From Welwitschia mirabilis (lineage: Eukaryota; Gnetophyta; Gnetopsida; Welwitschiales): a stretch of DNA of 21,705 bases. A program made the position numbers and the translations under genes. The DNA is taken from the NCBI GenBank assembly GCA_051453625.1, contig JBOZIK010000001.1:162260567-162282271 (forward strand), written 5' to 3'. The notes beneath the pieces were generated by a model that did no database searches, had not been told where the DNA came from, and was given only the letters and a program-made list of their open reading frames with translations. Every line of letters starts with the position of its first letter. Positions within the stretch are counted from its first letter, which is position 1. Positions 10,271 to 19,803 of the stretch are shown here, piece after piece.

Positions 10271-10512
10271 AGTCGTTGTGTATATGTTTTGGTTAGTCTT
10301 ATTATCATTAAAGAAAAAAAATGTTTCTTGTTTTGTTTGACAACTTCTATGAGGTTTTGGGTGTAATTAGATTATTGGTTTGGGTGATTATGAGTCCTTG
10401 CCTATATTTTTGTTAATTTTATTACCATTATTAAAAAAAAGGATTTATGTTTGACCAAAACTTCTATAAAGATTTGGAGGTAATTAACTCATGAGCAATT
10501 ATGGTGGTTGGG
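10271..10512. repeat. Diverged tandem duplication of about 120 bp
   Basis: Two neighbouring blocks share the same order of landmarks: TATTTT/TGTTTT, GTTA(G/A)T(C/T)TTATTA(T/C)CATTA, an A-run, TTTGAC, ACTTCTAT, GGT(T)TTGG/TTTGGAGG and GTAATTA. The offset drifts from 120 to 117 bp through indels. An A-run of eight sits at the same place in both. No coding capacity is seen. Confidence 0.7.
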
Positions 10513-10561
10513 AGTGAAATCACAACAATTTTAATGTCCTTTGATGTTCCCTTATCTAAAA

Positions 10562-10569
10562 NNNNNNNN
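10562..10569. other. Assembly gap (8 N)
   Basis: Eight undetermined bases. Their short length suggests a filled or polished gap or masked ambiguous calls; the real distance across it may differ. Confidence 1.
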
Positions 10570-12238
10570 ATAAAGAAGTTATATTAGTTAAAGCTATGTT
10601 AATTGTGAAGGGTATATTGATGTAAAGTTAGATTATCAATTTAAACATTTCCAATTACGTTGGTAACTCTCTTAGTAAATGTATAGCCATCACATTTTTG
10701 CGTAGCATTCATTCTTTTAATTCGTATGACCTTCAGAGTGATTCGTTTATAGCATAATCTTCTAAGGTGTTTCCTTTCTATTAACTTTGCTTTCGCATTC
10801 ATGAATATAATGAAAACTTCTTGTGAAATGATGTTTGAAGAAAAGTAGTTAGAATCATTTCTTTTTATCATGCCATAAAGTTTATGTAAACTAGTTTGAC
10901 AATAATATTTTGTGTTTATTGCAAAATGGAAAAGGAATTTGGGGTTTGTGAGGCTTATGATCTTGCATTCAAGTGGTTGAAAACTTGGGATGGAAATGAA
11001 AGGTGCAAAATTATTTTTAGGATGAGGTTCAATCAATTTATGAAGTGTAAAGCCTAATGATTTGATTGCAATGGACTTATGTGCTATTTAATAACAAGAT
11101 GAGGAATATTCATGGCTCTTTTATTTTGCAGCAATCTTGAAAGAATTGGAGGTTTAGTAGGGAATAACTTTGGTGTTAACCTTCTCTAACATCTTCAACT
11201 CTTTCAAGGTAGATCTGGTTGGAAACCTTCACAGGGAGTCTCTTGTTCATACTTCTAAGAAGACTTTGGTCGCCTTAGGAAGGAAAAGGATTCTAATGCT
11301 ATGGGATGCTCTCCATAGCTATAATGAAAATTTCAACACCCCTAAATAGAAAAATCTACTTCATTAGATATAGATAGTTGTTGCAATTGGTTTCAAAACT
11401 CAAGATGTTCATTGTTGGGTTCAAAGCCCAAGATGTCACTTGGGATTAGATGAGACAACTATGGAATATAATTTGGGATTGTCCCATTATTTCTAACACT
11501 ACTTTCACGTTTGGGCTTTTTGAAGTTTAGGGGTTGTTTAAGAAAGAACAATTCCAAAAGATTGGTGTTAATGTAATATGCTCATATTGATAACATGTAT
11601 AGACATATTTGCATATTTGAAAGGATTGTTCAACTACCAACTTTCTTTGGAAGAAAGTCAAAAGGGCTTTTTGTAAACAATGTATTGCCATGTAAGTTTC
11701 CTCGTTGTTTATTGGGCATTAACTATTTCTCTTTGTTTGTAACAAATCTATGACATAAATAAGTTGGATAGGAATGAGGTGAAACAATTAGTTCGAGCTT
11801 GTTTGTGGCCCGTTGATGGATAGAAGGCTTCCAGACACTTGCCATTAGAGATCATCATACTTAGAGCATGTTGCAATTAGGCACTCTATTATTGCAATAT
11901 ATGTTCCACCAACCCGACAACGTAGTGAGTCTCTTTCACCAAGACATAGACATCCCTCAACTGCAAGTTTCTCTTATTACACAACCATATTGTTTATACT
12001 TAACAACCATAAATGGTAAGCTGAAGGCTCGTCAACAAGGGTGAGGTACAAAACAGTTTTGATGTATGTTGGGATTATCTTTCCACAATCCGTTTCTTCC
12101 TGTGTTGAGTTGAATTAGTAAATGTCATAAGTAACTTAGATCTAATCATGATTATGCATGCAATTCATCCGTTGTGAAAATGGTATTGTTATAAATATTA
12201 TAAAATTGATAAAGGTAATTTTGCTCACCCCCTCTCTC
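10570..12238. other. Gene-free stretch with one possible orphan exon
   Basis: No gene was identified. At 11120-11131 the + strand reads TTTATTTTGCAG, a good plant splice-acceptor sequence, followed by coding-like text. The frame through about 11187-11347 is open for some 50 codons (GNLHRESLVHTSKKTLVALG is part of it) but matches nothing I recognise. A 131-codon open frame on the - strand (10641-11036) starts with TTG and was not accepted. Similarity to the downstream tandem array starts only at 12239. Confidence 0.5.
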
Positions 12239-13407
12239 AATATCTTGCAACTATTAATTTGCATTTTTGATCTTGTGGGGAAAAGGTGCTTCTCAACATC
12301 CAACACTTCAATCAACTACTATAGCACTAGGTGGGAGCCCCTTGCAATATTTCACGTGTTTCCTTATGTCCAATACATGTGACAAGTCCAATCAATAGGT
12401 GGTTTATACCCTTTCAAGGAAGGCCTGTGGATGGCAATGGTTATAGAACAGATGAAGGTTGGGGTCACTCTCGCAATTGCTTCCCATCTTTACGATTTCG
12501 GGCCTCCGTTTCCTCCATCCACATACCTCTAAAATTTTCAAAATAGAAACATTGATGGGTGGCGTCCTTGGCTGGCATCTCAAAATAATGACAATGGTGG
12601 AGACAATTGTGAAATGCCCTCTCCTCCTTTATTCCTCGACACTAATGGTACTCGTGCTACATTAGCTTTTGCAGCATTTGCTACCTGCCGCTGATCTAGA
12701 TTAAGAACCTATAGCTAGTGGCATTTAAGTGTTATTTATTACTACTCTACCCCTCTAGTCCTTAAGCAAATAACCTTGCTTATGCCAATGTTGCGTTGAC
12801 TCACTTAGATCACAAGTAGCTTATGTGAGCCTTAGTTTAACAATCTGAGAACACTATTCAAATCTCTAGTGTGACTACCTAGCCCATTGCATTATGCCCA
12901 GGAAAATCGAAAAACTACCTAGGCCGAGATACCCAAGTCCATTCTCTCTGCATGCTTCTTAGAATGGAAAAGAAAAGGTGTATGTCTGGGATTGAATTGT
13001 CCCACCATGAATTCATTCTCTTTTAAATCAACTTGTCTTTTTGTTTCACAAATAGTGGCTTTGTGACTCTTTGGTGGCAGTTATGGTTTCTTATTTATAG
13101 TTTCAATATTTTTGAAGTTGTTTATGTTGCATCTAATTTTTGGCATGTCTTTCTCCACCTTTCTTGTCTATTAGTGAGTTGAATATTTTTAGTAGAGGTT
13201 AAACTAGTGTAGCTTCTTGTTTTTAAAGCTTATGAACGAAATATCTTTTGCTTGATATTTCTTAGTGTCATATATTCTTATAGTTATTTATATGTGAATA
13301 AATAATAATAACTAGATTAAACAATGATTCCTCCTAGCATGATCTAAGAATTCTAGTGACAAAAAACCTAAGAAATTTTATTGTTTGTTTTATTTCATCT
13401 ATTAGGA
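12239..13407 (+). repeat. Tandem array unit 1 (1169 bp)
   Basis: This is the first of five head-to-tail units. It opens AATATCTTGCAACTATTAATTTGC, and the array-type sequence does not extend to its left. The first 440 bp form a coding-like block: pieces of frame such as PCNISRV, PFQGRP, GWGHSRNCFPS and WLASQNNDNGG recur in the other units, but stops and frame changes break them here. The rest is a longer non-coding-looking block (TTAAGAACCTATAGCTAG, then GAATGGAAAAG, then an AT-rich part that ends the unit). I do not recognise the encoded protein. Nothing indicates that it is translated. Confidence 0.8.
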
Positions 13408-14809
13408 AATATCTTGCAACTCTTAGTTTGTATCTTCTTTCTTAGGAAGAAAAGGTGTGTCTTGATGTTCAACACTTAATGAACCATTGTAATACTATGT
13501 GGGAGTCCCTTGCAACATTTTGTATGCTTTCTTACTCCTAATGCATATGATGAATCTAATTAGTAAGTGGCTTGCACCCTTCACAGGGACTCCTAGGGAT
13601 GGTGGGGGTGGTGGGAGTGGTTAAGGTTGGGGTCGTAGTAGCAGTTGTTTCCTATCTCACCATTCCAGGCCTTTGTCTCCTCTACCCACATGGCTCCAAA
13701 ATTTTGGTGATAACAATGCTAAGGGTTCACGTTTTTGCTTGGCATCTCAAAATAGTGACAATGGTGGGAGTTCTTGTAATATTTCATGTGTTCCCTTATT
13801 GCCAATACATATGATGAATCCAATTAGTACAATGGCTTATACCCTCCAAGGGGAGGCCTGGGATGGAAGTGGTCATAGGAAGATTCAAGGTGGGGGTGAC
13901 AATAGTGATTGCTCCCTTTGTTATAATTCTAAGCCTCTATCTTCTCTATCCACATGGTTCCAAAATTTTAATGATAACAACACTGATGGATGACACTTTT
14001 GGTTGGCATCTCAATCTTGGGGTGACTCTGGAATGGCTCCTCCTCCGTCAACCCCCAACACTACTACTACTTCTACTCCATCAAGTTCTGTAATGTTTGT
14101 TACTAACCATTAGTGTAGGTTAAGAACCTGTAGCTAGTGGCACTTAAGTGTTAGTCACTCATACTCTTGCCTTCTAGTCCTTTGGCTAATAGCATAACCT
14201 ATGCCAACTTCTATCATTTCATCTACTTGCTTAGACTACTAGTAGCTTATTTAGGCCTTGGTTTAACAATTTGAAAACACTGATCAAGTCTCTAGTATGA
14301 CCACCTAGCGCACAGTGTTATGCCTAAGAGAGTCAGAAAACTAGCTCAACTAAGATACATAGGTCCTTCCACTTTGCATGTTCCTCAAAATGGAAAAGGA
14401 AAGTTGTTTGTCTGGCATTAAATTCTCCTATGATGAATTTCTGACTTCTTCTTTAAATCAACTTGTCTTTTTATTCCATAAATAGTGACTTTGTGTCTAA
14501 TGGCATTATGGTTTCTTATTTACAATTTTGATATTTTCGAAGTTATTTTTGTTGCCTCTAATTTTTGGTATGTCTTTTCTTACCTTCCTCCTCTATTAGT
14601 GAGTTGAATTTCTCTCATGAAGGTTAAGTGATGGAACTTACCTTTCAAAGCTAATGAACGAAATATTTTTTGACTCATATTTCTTAGTGTCATATGTAGT
14701 TATTTATATGTATATAAATAGTAAAAACTTTTCTACTAAAATGATTTAAACACTGTAGTTACAAAAAATATAGGAGATTTTATTGTTTGATTTATTTTAA
14801 CTATTAAGA
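13408..14809 (+). repeat. Tandem array unit 2 (1402 bp, internally duplicated)
   Basis: This is the second unit, preceded by TTATTTCATCTATTAG, a splice-acceptor-like tract. Its coding-like block contains a 264-265 bp internal duplication (about 13501-13765 and 13766-14038). A 106-codon frame (13673-13993, starting ATG) runs through the join of both internal copies and reads WLQNFGDNN, LASQNSDNGGSSCNISCVPLLP, YTLQGEAWDGSGH and WFQNFNDNNTDG. The downstream block resembles the other units (AAGAACCTGTAGCTAGTGGC and so on). It has no known domain. Confidence 0.8.
13501..14038 (+). repeat. Internal 264-bp duplication in unit 2
   Basis: GGGAGTCCCTTGCAACATTT at 13501 is matched by GGGAGTTCTTGTAATATTT at 13766. 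Each copy runs through the (A/G)GGCCTxxG, TGGxTCCAAAATTTT and GATAACAA(T/C) landmarks. Most of the offset is 264 bp, a multiple of three, so the reading frame is preserved across the join. The joint lies in GGTGGGAG, which occurs at both parental ends, as expected for a homology-driven duplication. Confidence 0.8.
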
Positions 14810-15988
14810 AATATCTTGCAACTATTAATTTACATTTTCGATCTTATGGCATTAAGGTACTTCTTAACATCCAACATTTTAACGAACTATTGTAGTATTG
14901 GGTGGAAGAACCTTGCAACATTTCATGTGTTCCCTTACTGCCAATGCATATAAAGAATTCTATCAATATTGTGGTTTTCACCCTCCTAGCAAAGGCCTAG
15001 TGATGGTAGTGATTGTGGAAGGGGTTAATGTTGGGGTTAAGGCCGTAGTTGATTCTTGTCTTACCATTTTAGGCCTCTGTTTCCTTTTCTTGCATGGAAT
15101 CAAAATTTTGATAATAAAAATGCTAATGGGTGGTGCTTTTGGTTAGCATTTGAAAATAATGACAATGATGGGAATAGCTATCAAATGGTTCCTCCATCTC
15201 CATCTCTTGACACTAATGCTACTTCTAGTATATTAGCTTTTGCAGTGTTTGCTATTGACCATTAATCTACATTAAGGACATGTATCTAGTGGAATTTAAG
15301 TGTTATTTGCTAATAATTCGCCCCTCCAATCCTTCAGAAAATAACATTGCCTACACTAGATTCTGTAGTCTCATCAACTCACTTAAATCATTCATAGCTT
15401 ATCTAAGCCTAGTTCAACACTTTGAAAACATTAATCAAATCTCTAGTGTGATTTCCTAGTCCAGCATTATGCTAAGGAGGATTGAAAAACTACATTGATC
15501 GAGATGGCTAGGTGATTCCATAGTGCATGCTCCTCAGAATGGAAGAGGAAAGATATCTATCTTGGATCACATTGTCTCATAATGAATTTACTTCTCCTGT
15601 AAATTAACTTGTATTCTTATTTCACAGATAATGACAGTGTGGCTCTTTAGTGGCAATTATGGTTTCTTATTTATAGTTTCATTATTTTGCAAGTTGTTTA
15701 TGTTGCCTCTGATTTTTAGCATGTTTTCTCCCTTGCCTTTCTTATCTATTAGTGAGTTGAATTTTTAATGTGGAAGCCACAATGATGTAACTTCATGTTT
15801 TTCAAATCTAATGAATGAAATATTTTCTGTCCCATATTTTTTAGTTTCATAAATTCTTATGAATATTTATATATGTATAAATAGTAATAACCAAAATATA
15901 AATAATGATTCCTACTAGAATAATTTAAGCATTGTAGTTACAAAAAACATAGGAAATTTTACTATTTATTTTATTTTAGTTATCAAGA
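14810..15988 (+). repeat. Tandem array unit 3 (1179 bp)
   Basis: This is the third unit, preceded by TTTATTTTAACTATTAAG. The coding-like block has an ATG-started frame of 69 codons (15056-15265) with WNQNFDNKNANGW, WLAFENNDNDGNS and a PPSPSLDTNATS tail that ends in a natural-looking stop after FAIDH. Units 1 and 2 show the same ending in decayed form. The following non-coding block is like the others. The encoded product is unknown; the composition is rich in Asn, Asp, Ser and Pro. Confidence 0.8.
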
Positions 15989-17410
15989 AATGTATTGCAA
16001 CTATTAATTTGCATCTTTGATCTTATGAAGAAAAGATGCCTCTTGATGTCCAACACTTTAATGAACTAGTGTAGTATAAGGTAGGAATCCCTTGCACCCT
16101 CTTAGGGAAGGTGTGGATAGGGCAGTGGTTATGGGAGGAGTCAAGGTTGGAGCTGTAGCTGTGATTACTCCTTGTCTTACCATTTCAAGTCTCTGTTTCT
16201 TTTGCCTAGATGCCTCTAAAATTTTAATAATAACAATGCCCATGGATGGTGCTCTTGACTGACATCTTAAAACAATGACAATGGGGGGAATGACTATGGA
16301 ATGTGCCCTCTCCTTTTGCCCCTGATGCTAATGTTGCTTCTGTTACGTCAGCTTCTATAGCGTTTGCTATTGGCCACCTATTTAAATTAAGAACCTATAG
16401 CTTATGGCATTTAAGTGTGATTTACTAGTACTCCAACCCTATAGTCCTTTAGCAAATAGCATTGCCTAGTCTAGCTTCTATGGTTCCATCTATTCTCTTA
16501 GATCATCAATAGCTTATTTAAGGCCTGGTTTAATAATTTGAAAATACTAATCAAATCTTGACCACTTGTGTTTATTAAGAACCTATAGCTCATGACATTT
16601 ATGTGTTACTTACTAGTAATAGCATTGCCTACACTAGCTTCTATGGTTTCATCTACTATCTTAAATTACTAGTAGCTTATTTAAGATCTGGTTCTATAAT
16701 TTGAACACTAATCATATCTTCGCCACCTATCCATATTAAGAACTCATAGCTCGTGACATTTACATGTTATTTACTAGTACGCTAACACTGTAGTCCCTTA
16801 GCAAATAGCATCGCCTATGCTATCTTCTATGGTTTCATATACTCTCTCAGATCATTAGTATCTTATTTAAGACCTGGTTTAATAATTTAAAAACACTGAT
16901 CAAATCTTTAATATGACTACCTAGCCCATTGCATTATGCCTGGGAGAATCAAAAAGTACCTTTATTGAGACAGCCAAGCCCTTCCACCCTGCATGCTCCT
17001 CAGAATGGAAAGAGAACTATGGTTTTCTGGGATCAAATTATTCCATGATAAATTTAATAACTTCGCTTTTAAATCAACTTGTGTTTTTATTTTACAAATA
17101 GTGACACTGTGACTCTTAAATGATGGTTATAGTTTGTTTTTTATGGTTTTGATATTTTCAAAGCTATTTACATTGCTTCTGATTTTTGGCATGTCTTTCT
17201 CCACCTTCCTCATCTATTATTGAGTTGAATTTTCCCATGGAGATTCAATGGATTTAACTTCTTATGTTTCAAAGCTAATGAACAAGATATTTCTATATAT
17301 ACAGAGTAATAACTAGAATGTAAATAATGATTCCTACTGGACTAATTTACACATTATAGTTACAAAAAACATAGGAAATTTTATTCTTTGTTTTATTTCA
17401 TCTATTATGA
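15989..17410 (+). repeat. Tandem array unit 4 (1422 bp)
   Basis: This is the fourth unit. Its coding-like block has lost about 65 bp between two CTTGCA repeats: the piece found in the other units between CCCTTGCAACATTT and the later CTTGCACCCT is missing, giving CCCTTGCACCCT. The downstream block is lengthened by a three-copy internal repeat (16386-16925). No frame longer than about 40 codons survives on the + strand in the coding-like block. Confidence 0.8.
16386..16925 (+). repeat. Three-copy internal repeat in unit 4 (188 and 161 bp)
   Basis: ATTAAGAAC(C/T)(T/C)ATAGCT starts copies at 16386, 16574 and 16735. Each continues with TTTACTAGTA-, TAGCATTGCCTA-, TCTATGGTTTCAT- and GGTTTAATAATTT-like landmarks. 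The other units carry only one copy. The joints contain GACCAC and GCCACCTA, which resemble both the sequence before the first copy (GGCCACCTA, 16373) and the sequence after the last, so recombination between short matches is the simplest origin. Confidence 0.75.
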
Positions 17411-17600
17411 AATATCTTATAACTATTACTTCACATCTTCGATTTTATGATTAAAAGATGATTCTTAACGTTTAACACTTTAATAAAATGCTGTAGTCCT
17501 AGGTGAGAGTTCTTTGTAACATTTTTCATGTTTCCCTAATCCCAATGCATACAATAGATTCAATTAATATGATGGTTTACAGCCTCTAAGAGGAGGCCTT
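17411..17600 (+). repeat. Tandem array unit 5, cut by an LTR
   Basis: The fifth unit begins AATATCTTATAACTATTACTTC and follows the others for 190 bp, to AAGAGGAGGCCT. There TGTTGGTATAATG, the start of a long terminal repeat, replaces the expected GGGATGG. The acceptor-like AG seen before units 2-4 is ATG here (CTATTATG). The rest of this unit, if it exists, would lie beyond the retrotransposon and outside the window. Confidence 0.8.
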
Positions 17601-17779
17601 TGTTGGTATAATGTGGTCCCATGTGAACACATCATATGTTTTGTATCATGGTTAATTGTTAATGTTATTGTCTAAAAGGTTTTAAGCTTAGAAAACTTTA
17701 TGTTAAGAAAAATATTAGTGTGTTTTGTAAGGGATTAAATCCCACATGGGTTATAAAGGAGGAATAACTCTAAACCCCT

Positions 17780-17788
17780 CTATAAAAG
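17780..17788 (+). promoter_or_regulatory. LTR TATA box
   Basis: CTATAAAAG lies 180 bp into the LTR and would place the start of the R region near 17810. It follows AAACCCCT. Confidence 0.6.
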
Positions 17789-18424
17789 ACTTGATTAACA
17801 TAATGGAAAAGAAGAAGACTGATGCCTCTTAGAGAGAAGAATGAAATGCTGGAGAATTTTTGCTAGATCATTTTTGTTTCACTTGTGCTTGATGGTTCAT
17901 TCATGCTTAAAATATTGAGATAAGCTCCATTTTCACTTCAACTTTACTAGATTCTTTAATGCTTTTACTTATTTATAATTCAAAAAGCTTCCACCATAAT
18001 AGATGATTCGGCAACTTACATTCTTCAACTTTATCATGTTTCATTGTCTAGGTATAAGTTCATTTGATGTTTAAATACCTTTAAATTTGTGAAAGACCAT
18101 GTTATTATGATGAGATAAAAGTTTATTTCAGCAAATAAAAAAGAATCAAATTCATATTTATGAAATTTAATGAAAGATTGAAGATCTTTAAAGCTTTATG
18201 CAAGGATAGGATTATTTGAAGCGATTGTTGAATCATTTAATAAAATGAGAAAAAGATTTTGTAATTGATCAAATATCTTAAAAGAATGATGATTTGGAGG
18301 CTTTAAATTCACTTTTGAAGGGTTTTATTTAACCTAGATATTATGGTAGATGACTTAGCCATCAAATTTGACAATTAGAACTTTGTTTCTATGTTTTTCG
18401 GACCCTGTTTTTAGAATGACTTAT

Positions 18425-18618
18425 AGGATAGACATCTTTAATAGATAGACATTTATAATCCATGAAATGGATGTTTATTAGCCTCAAAGATGTTTTCACA
18501 AAACTTAGTTTTCAAGTGAATTTAAGGATAGACATCTCTCATTAAGATAGAGGTCTATAATCTATGAAATAAGTGTTTGCCAAGTCCAAAGATGTCTTGA
18601 CAGAATTGAAATCTCATT
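18425..18618 (+). repeat. 100-bp tandem repeat inside the LTR
   Basis: AGGATAGACATCT at 18425 and 18525 start two copies. Each continues with AT(C)TATGAAAT, GTTT and CCAAAGATGT(C/T)TT. It is the kind of promoter-proximal repeat often seen in plant LTRs. Confidence 0.75.
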
Positions 18619-18767
18619 AGAAGGAAAAAGTGAATTACAAATCTTTTAGGAGAGAGGTCTAACATATTAAAGACATATGTGCATCCTATAGACATCCTTC
18701 ATCATCAAAGACATCTTCAATTCAAATAAGTCATAACAACAAACTCACTAAGCTTATGCTGAAACAT

Positions 18768-18779
18768 TGGTATTAGAGC
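18768..18779 (+). promoter_or_regulatory. Primer-binding site for initiator tRNA-Met
   Basis: TGGTATTAGAGC differs by one base from TGGTATCAGAGC, the complement of the 3' end of plant initiator tRNA-Met, which primes minus-strand synthesis in most plant copia elements. It lies one base after the LTR end. Confidence 0.85.
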
Positions 18780-18863
18780 TATAAGGCATAGGTATAGATA
18801 TCTAAAGAAGATCAAATTTGAATTTCTAAAGATCATAAAGGTGAGATTTATCTTTAGTTTAGG

Positions 18864-19803
18864 ATGTCAAAGAAGATTCCTAAGTGCTTAATTATCTTTA
18901 ATGGAACTTAATATTTCACTTATTAGTATTAGTTAATGAAGACATTACTTAAATTAATTAAATGTTATAATGTAGTTCAGAATGGTTTCTTTGATCCTTC
19001 AAATCCTAATGTGTTCAATAGAAGACAAAAAAGAAAATATGAATTAGAGACTAAACACAATGAATTGATCAAGATGTTCATCCACACATCTATAAGTGAA
19101 GCCATTGGAGCTATAATCATAAGAAGAGGAAATGCAAAGGGATGGTGGGACCAACTCAAAAATGAACTTAGGGGCATCCAAGAGAACATGCAAATCAAAT
19201 AGTTGAAGTACCGGTTAAAATTTAAAAATCGCTATGCCACAAAATATAAGTCCATTGAGTTTTTCTTTCAAAGAATGTGTCAAGAAGTTAGAAATGTTGA
19301 TGAATATGGTTCTAAATTCACTAAAAAGTGAAATAAATATATAATAAGTTCTCTACAATGATGCTAGAAATAGGAGTGTAATGATTACTTTGCTTTAAAC
19401 AAAAGATCTCAGTACCTTAATGCATTGATTGCTTATACAAGAACGTTGGAAGATTTAAAAAGGAAAGTATTTCCACATGATCAGGCCTATCTTGCAAAGT
19501 CCTAAAGAGGAAGAGAAAGAAGTGGCAGATTTGCTAGAGGAAGAGGAAGAAAAAGTCATTAAAACCAAGGAGGGAATAATTAGACCTCTAATTTTTCTCA
19601 AAATCAAGAAAGGCAACAAAATTATAGTCCGGTTATTAGAGAGGAAGAGGAGATTCCAAAGAGGTGGAAGATTTGATGGTTAAAGAGGGAGAGGTAATTA
19701 CTCCTAAAACAAGCATAAAAAATTAATACTGCAAAAAAGGAGCAATGAAAAATAAACTGTGGTGCACAAATTGCAAAAAATAGGTCATATTGAAGGTAAA
19801 TGT
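18864..19803 (+). pseudogene. copia gag pseudogene
   Basis: The capsid/nucleocapsid part starts at ATG 18864 (MSKKIPKC). The frame passes three stops before the conserved capsid-like domain at 18936-19199 (NGFFDPSNP, AKGWWDQLKNEL) and stops again at 19200. Further downstream the frame shows FFFQRMCQEV, another stop cluster around 19330-19370, and an arginine/glycine-rich nucleic-acid-binding tail (19500-19720). A CCHC zinc knuckle lies at 19763-19803, with Cys-Cys and His-Cys halves separated by a one-base frameshift. The 68-codon Glu-rich frame at 19477-19683 is only the out-of-frame reading of the RG-rich tail. It is non-functional. Confidence 0.82.

Larger units (their letters stand above)
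6047..10561. other. RPS16 3' region and long gene-free spacer
   Basis: The first few hundred bases should include the RPS16 3' untranslated region. A canonical AATAAA occurs at 6612-6617, but a nearer variant signal could be the one used. Beyond that I see AT-rich DNA with no recognisable protein, tRNA or complete transposon. Open frames near 7354-7539 and 7898-8412 are short, mostly begin without ATG and match nothing I know. Small tandem duplications are listed separately. Confidence 0.6.
17601..18766 (+). repeat. 5' LTR (1166 bp)
   Basis: The LTR starts TGTTGG, as is usual for copia LTRs, and ends CA (18765-18766), one base before the primer-binding site. The left edge is exact because array unit 5 is interrupted there. 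A TATA box lies at 17780-17788. The 3' third holds a tandem repeat of about 100 bp (18425 and 18525) rich in AGACATCT/AGATGTCT motifs. With no second LTR in view, insertion age cannot be estimated. Confidence 0.8.

Noticed and set aside
10641-11036. 131-codon open frame on the - strand
   Set aside because: It starts with TTG, has no recognisable motif, and a rough estimate from AT content gives about a one-in-eight chance of one frame this long in the window. It is not strong enough to call a gene.
16058-16243. 61-codon - strand frame in array unit 4
   Set aside because: It is antisense to the coding-like block and is not conserved as a frame in the other units.
12239-17410. Alternation of short and long array units (1169, 1402, 1179, 1422 bp) as a sign of a dimeric higher-order repeat
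   Set aside because: The extra length has different causes in units 2 and 4 (a 264-bp duplication versus a three-copy repeat with a separate deletion), so the alternation is coincidental.
12239-17600. CRISPR-like or satellite interpretation of the array
   Set aside because: Units are over 1 kb, diverged and contain coding-like blocks; there are no short identical repeats with unique spacers, and the window is eukaryotic.
19477-19683. 68-codon Glu/Lys-rich frame
   Set aside because: It is the shifted reading of the arginine/glycine-rich tail of the decayed gag.
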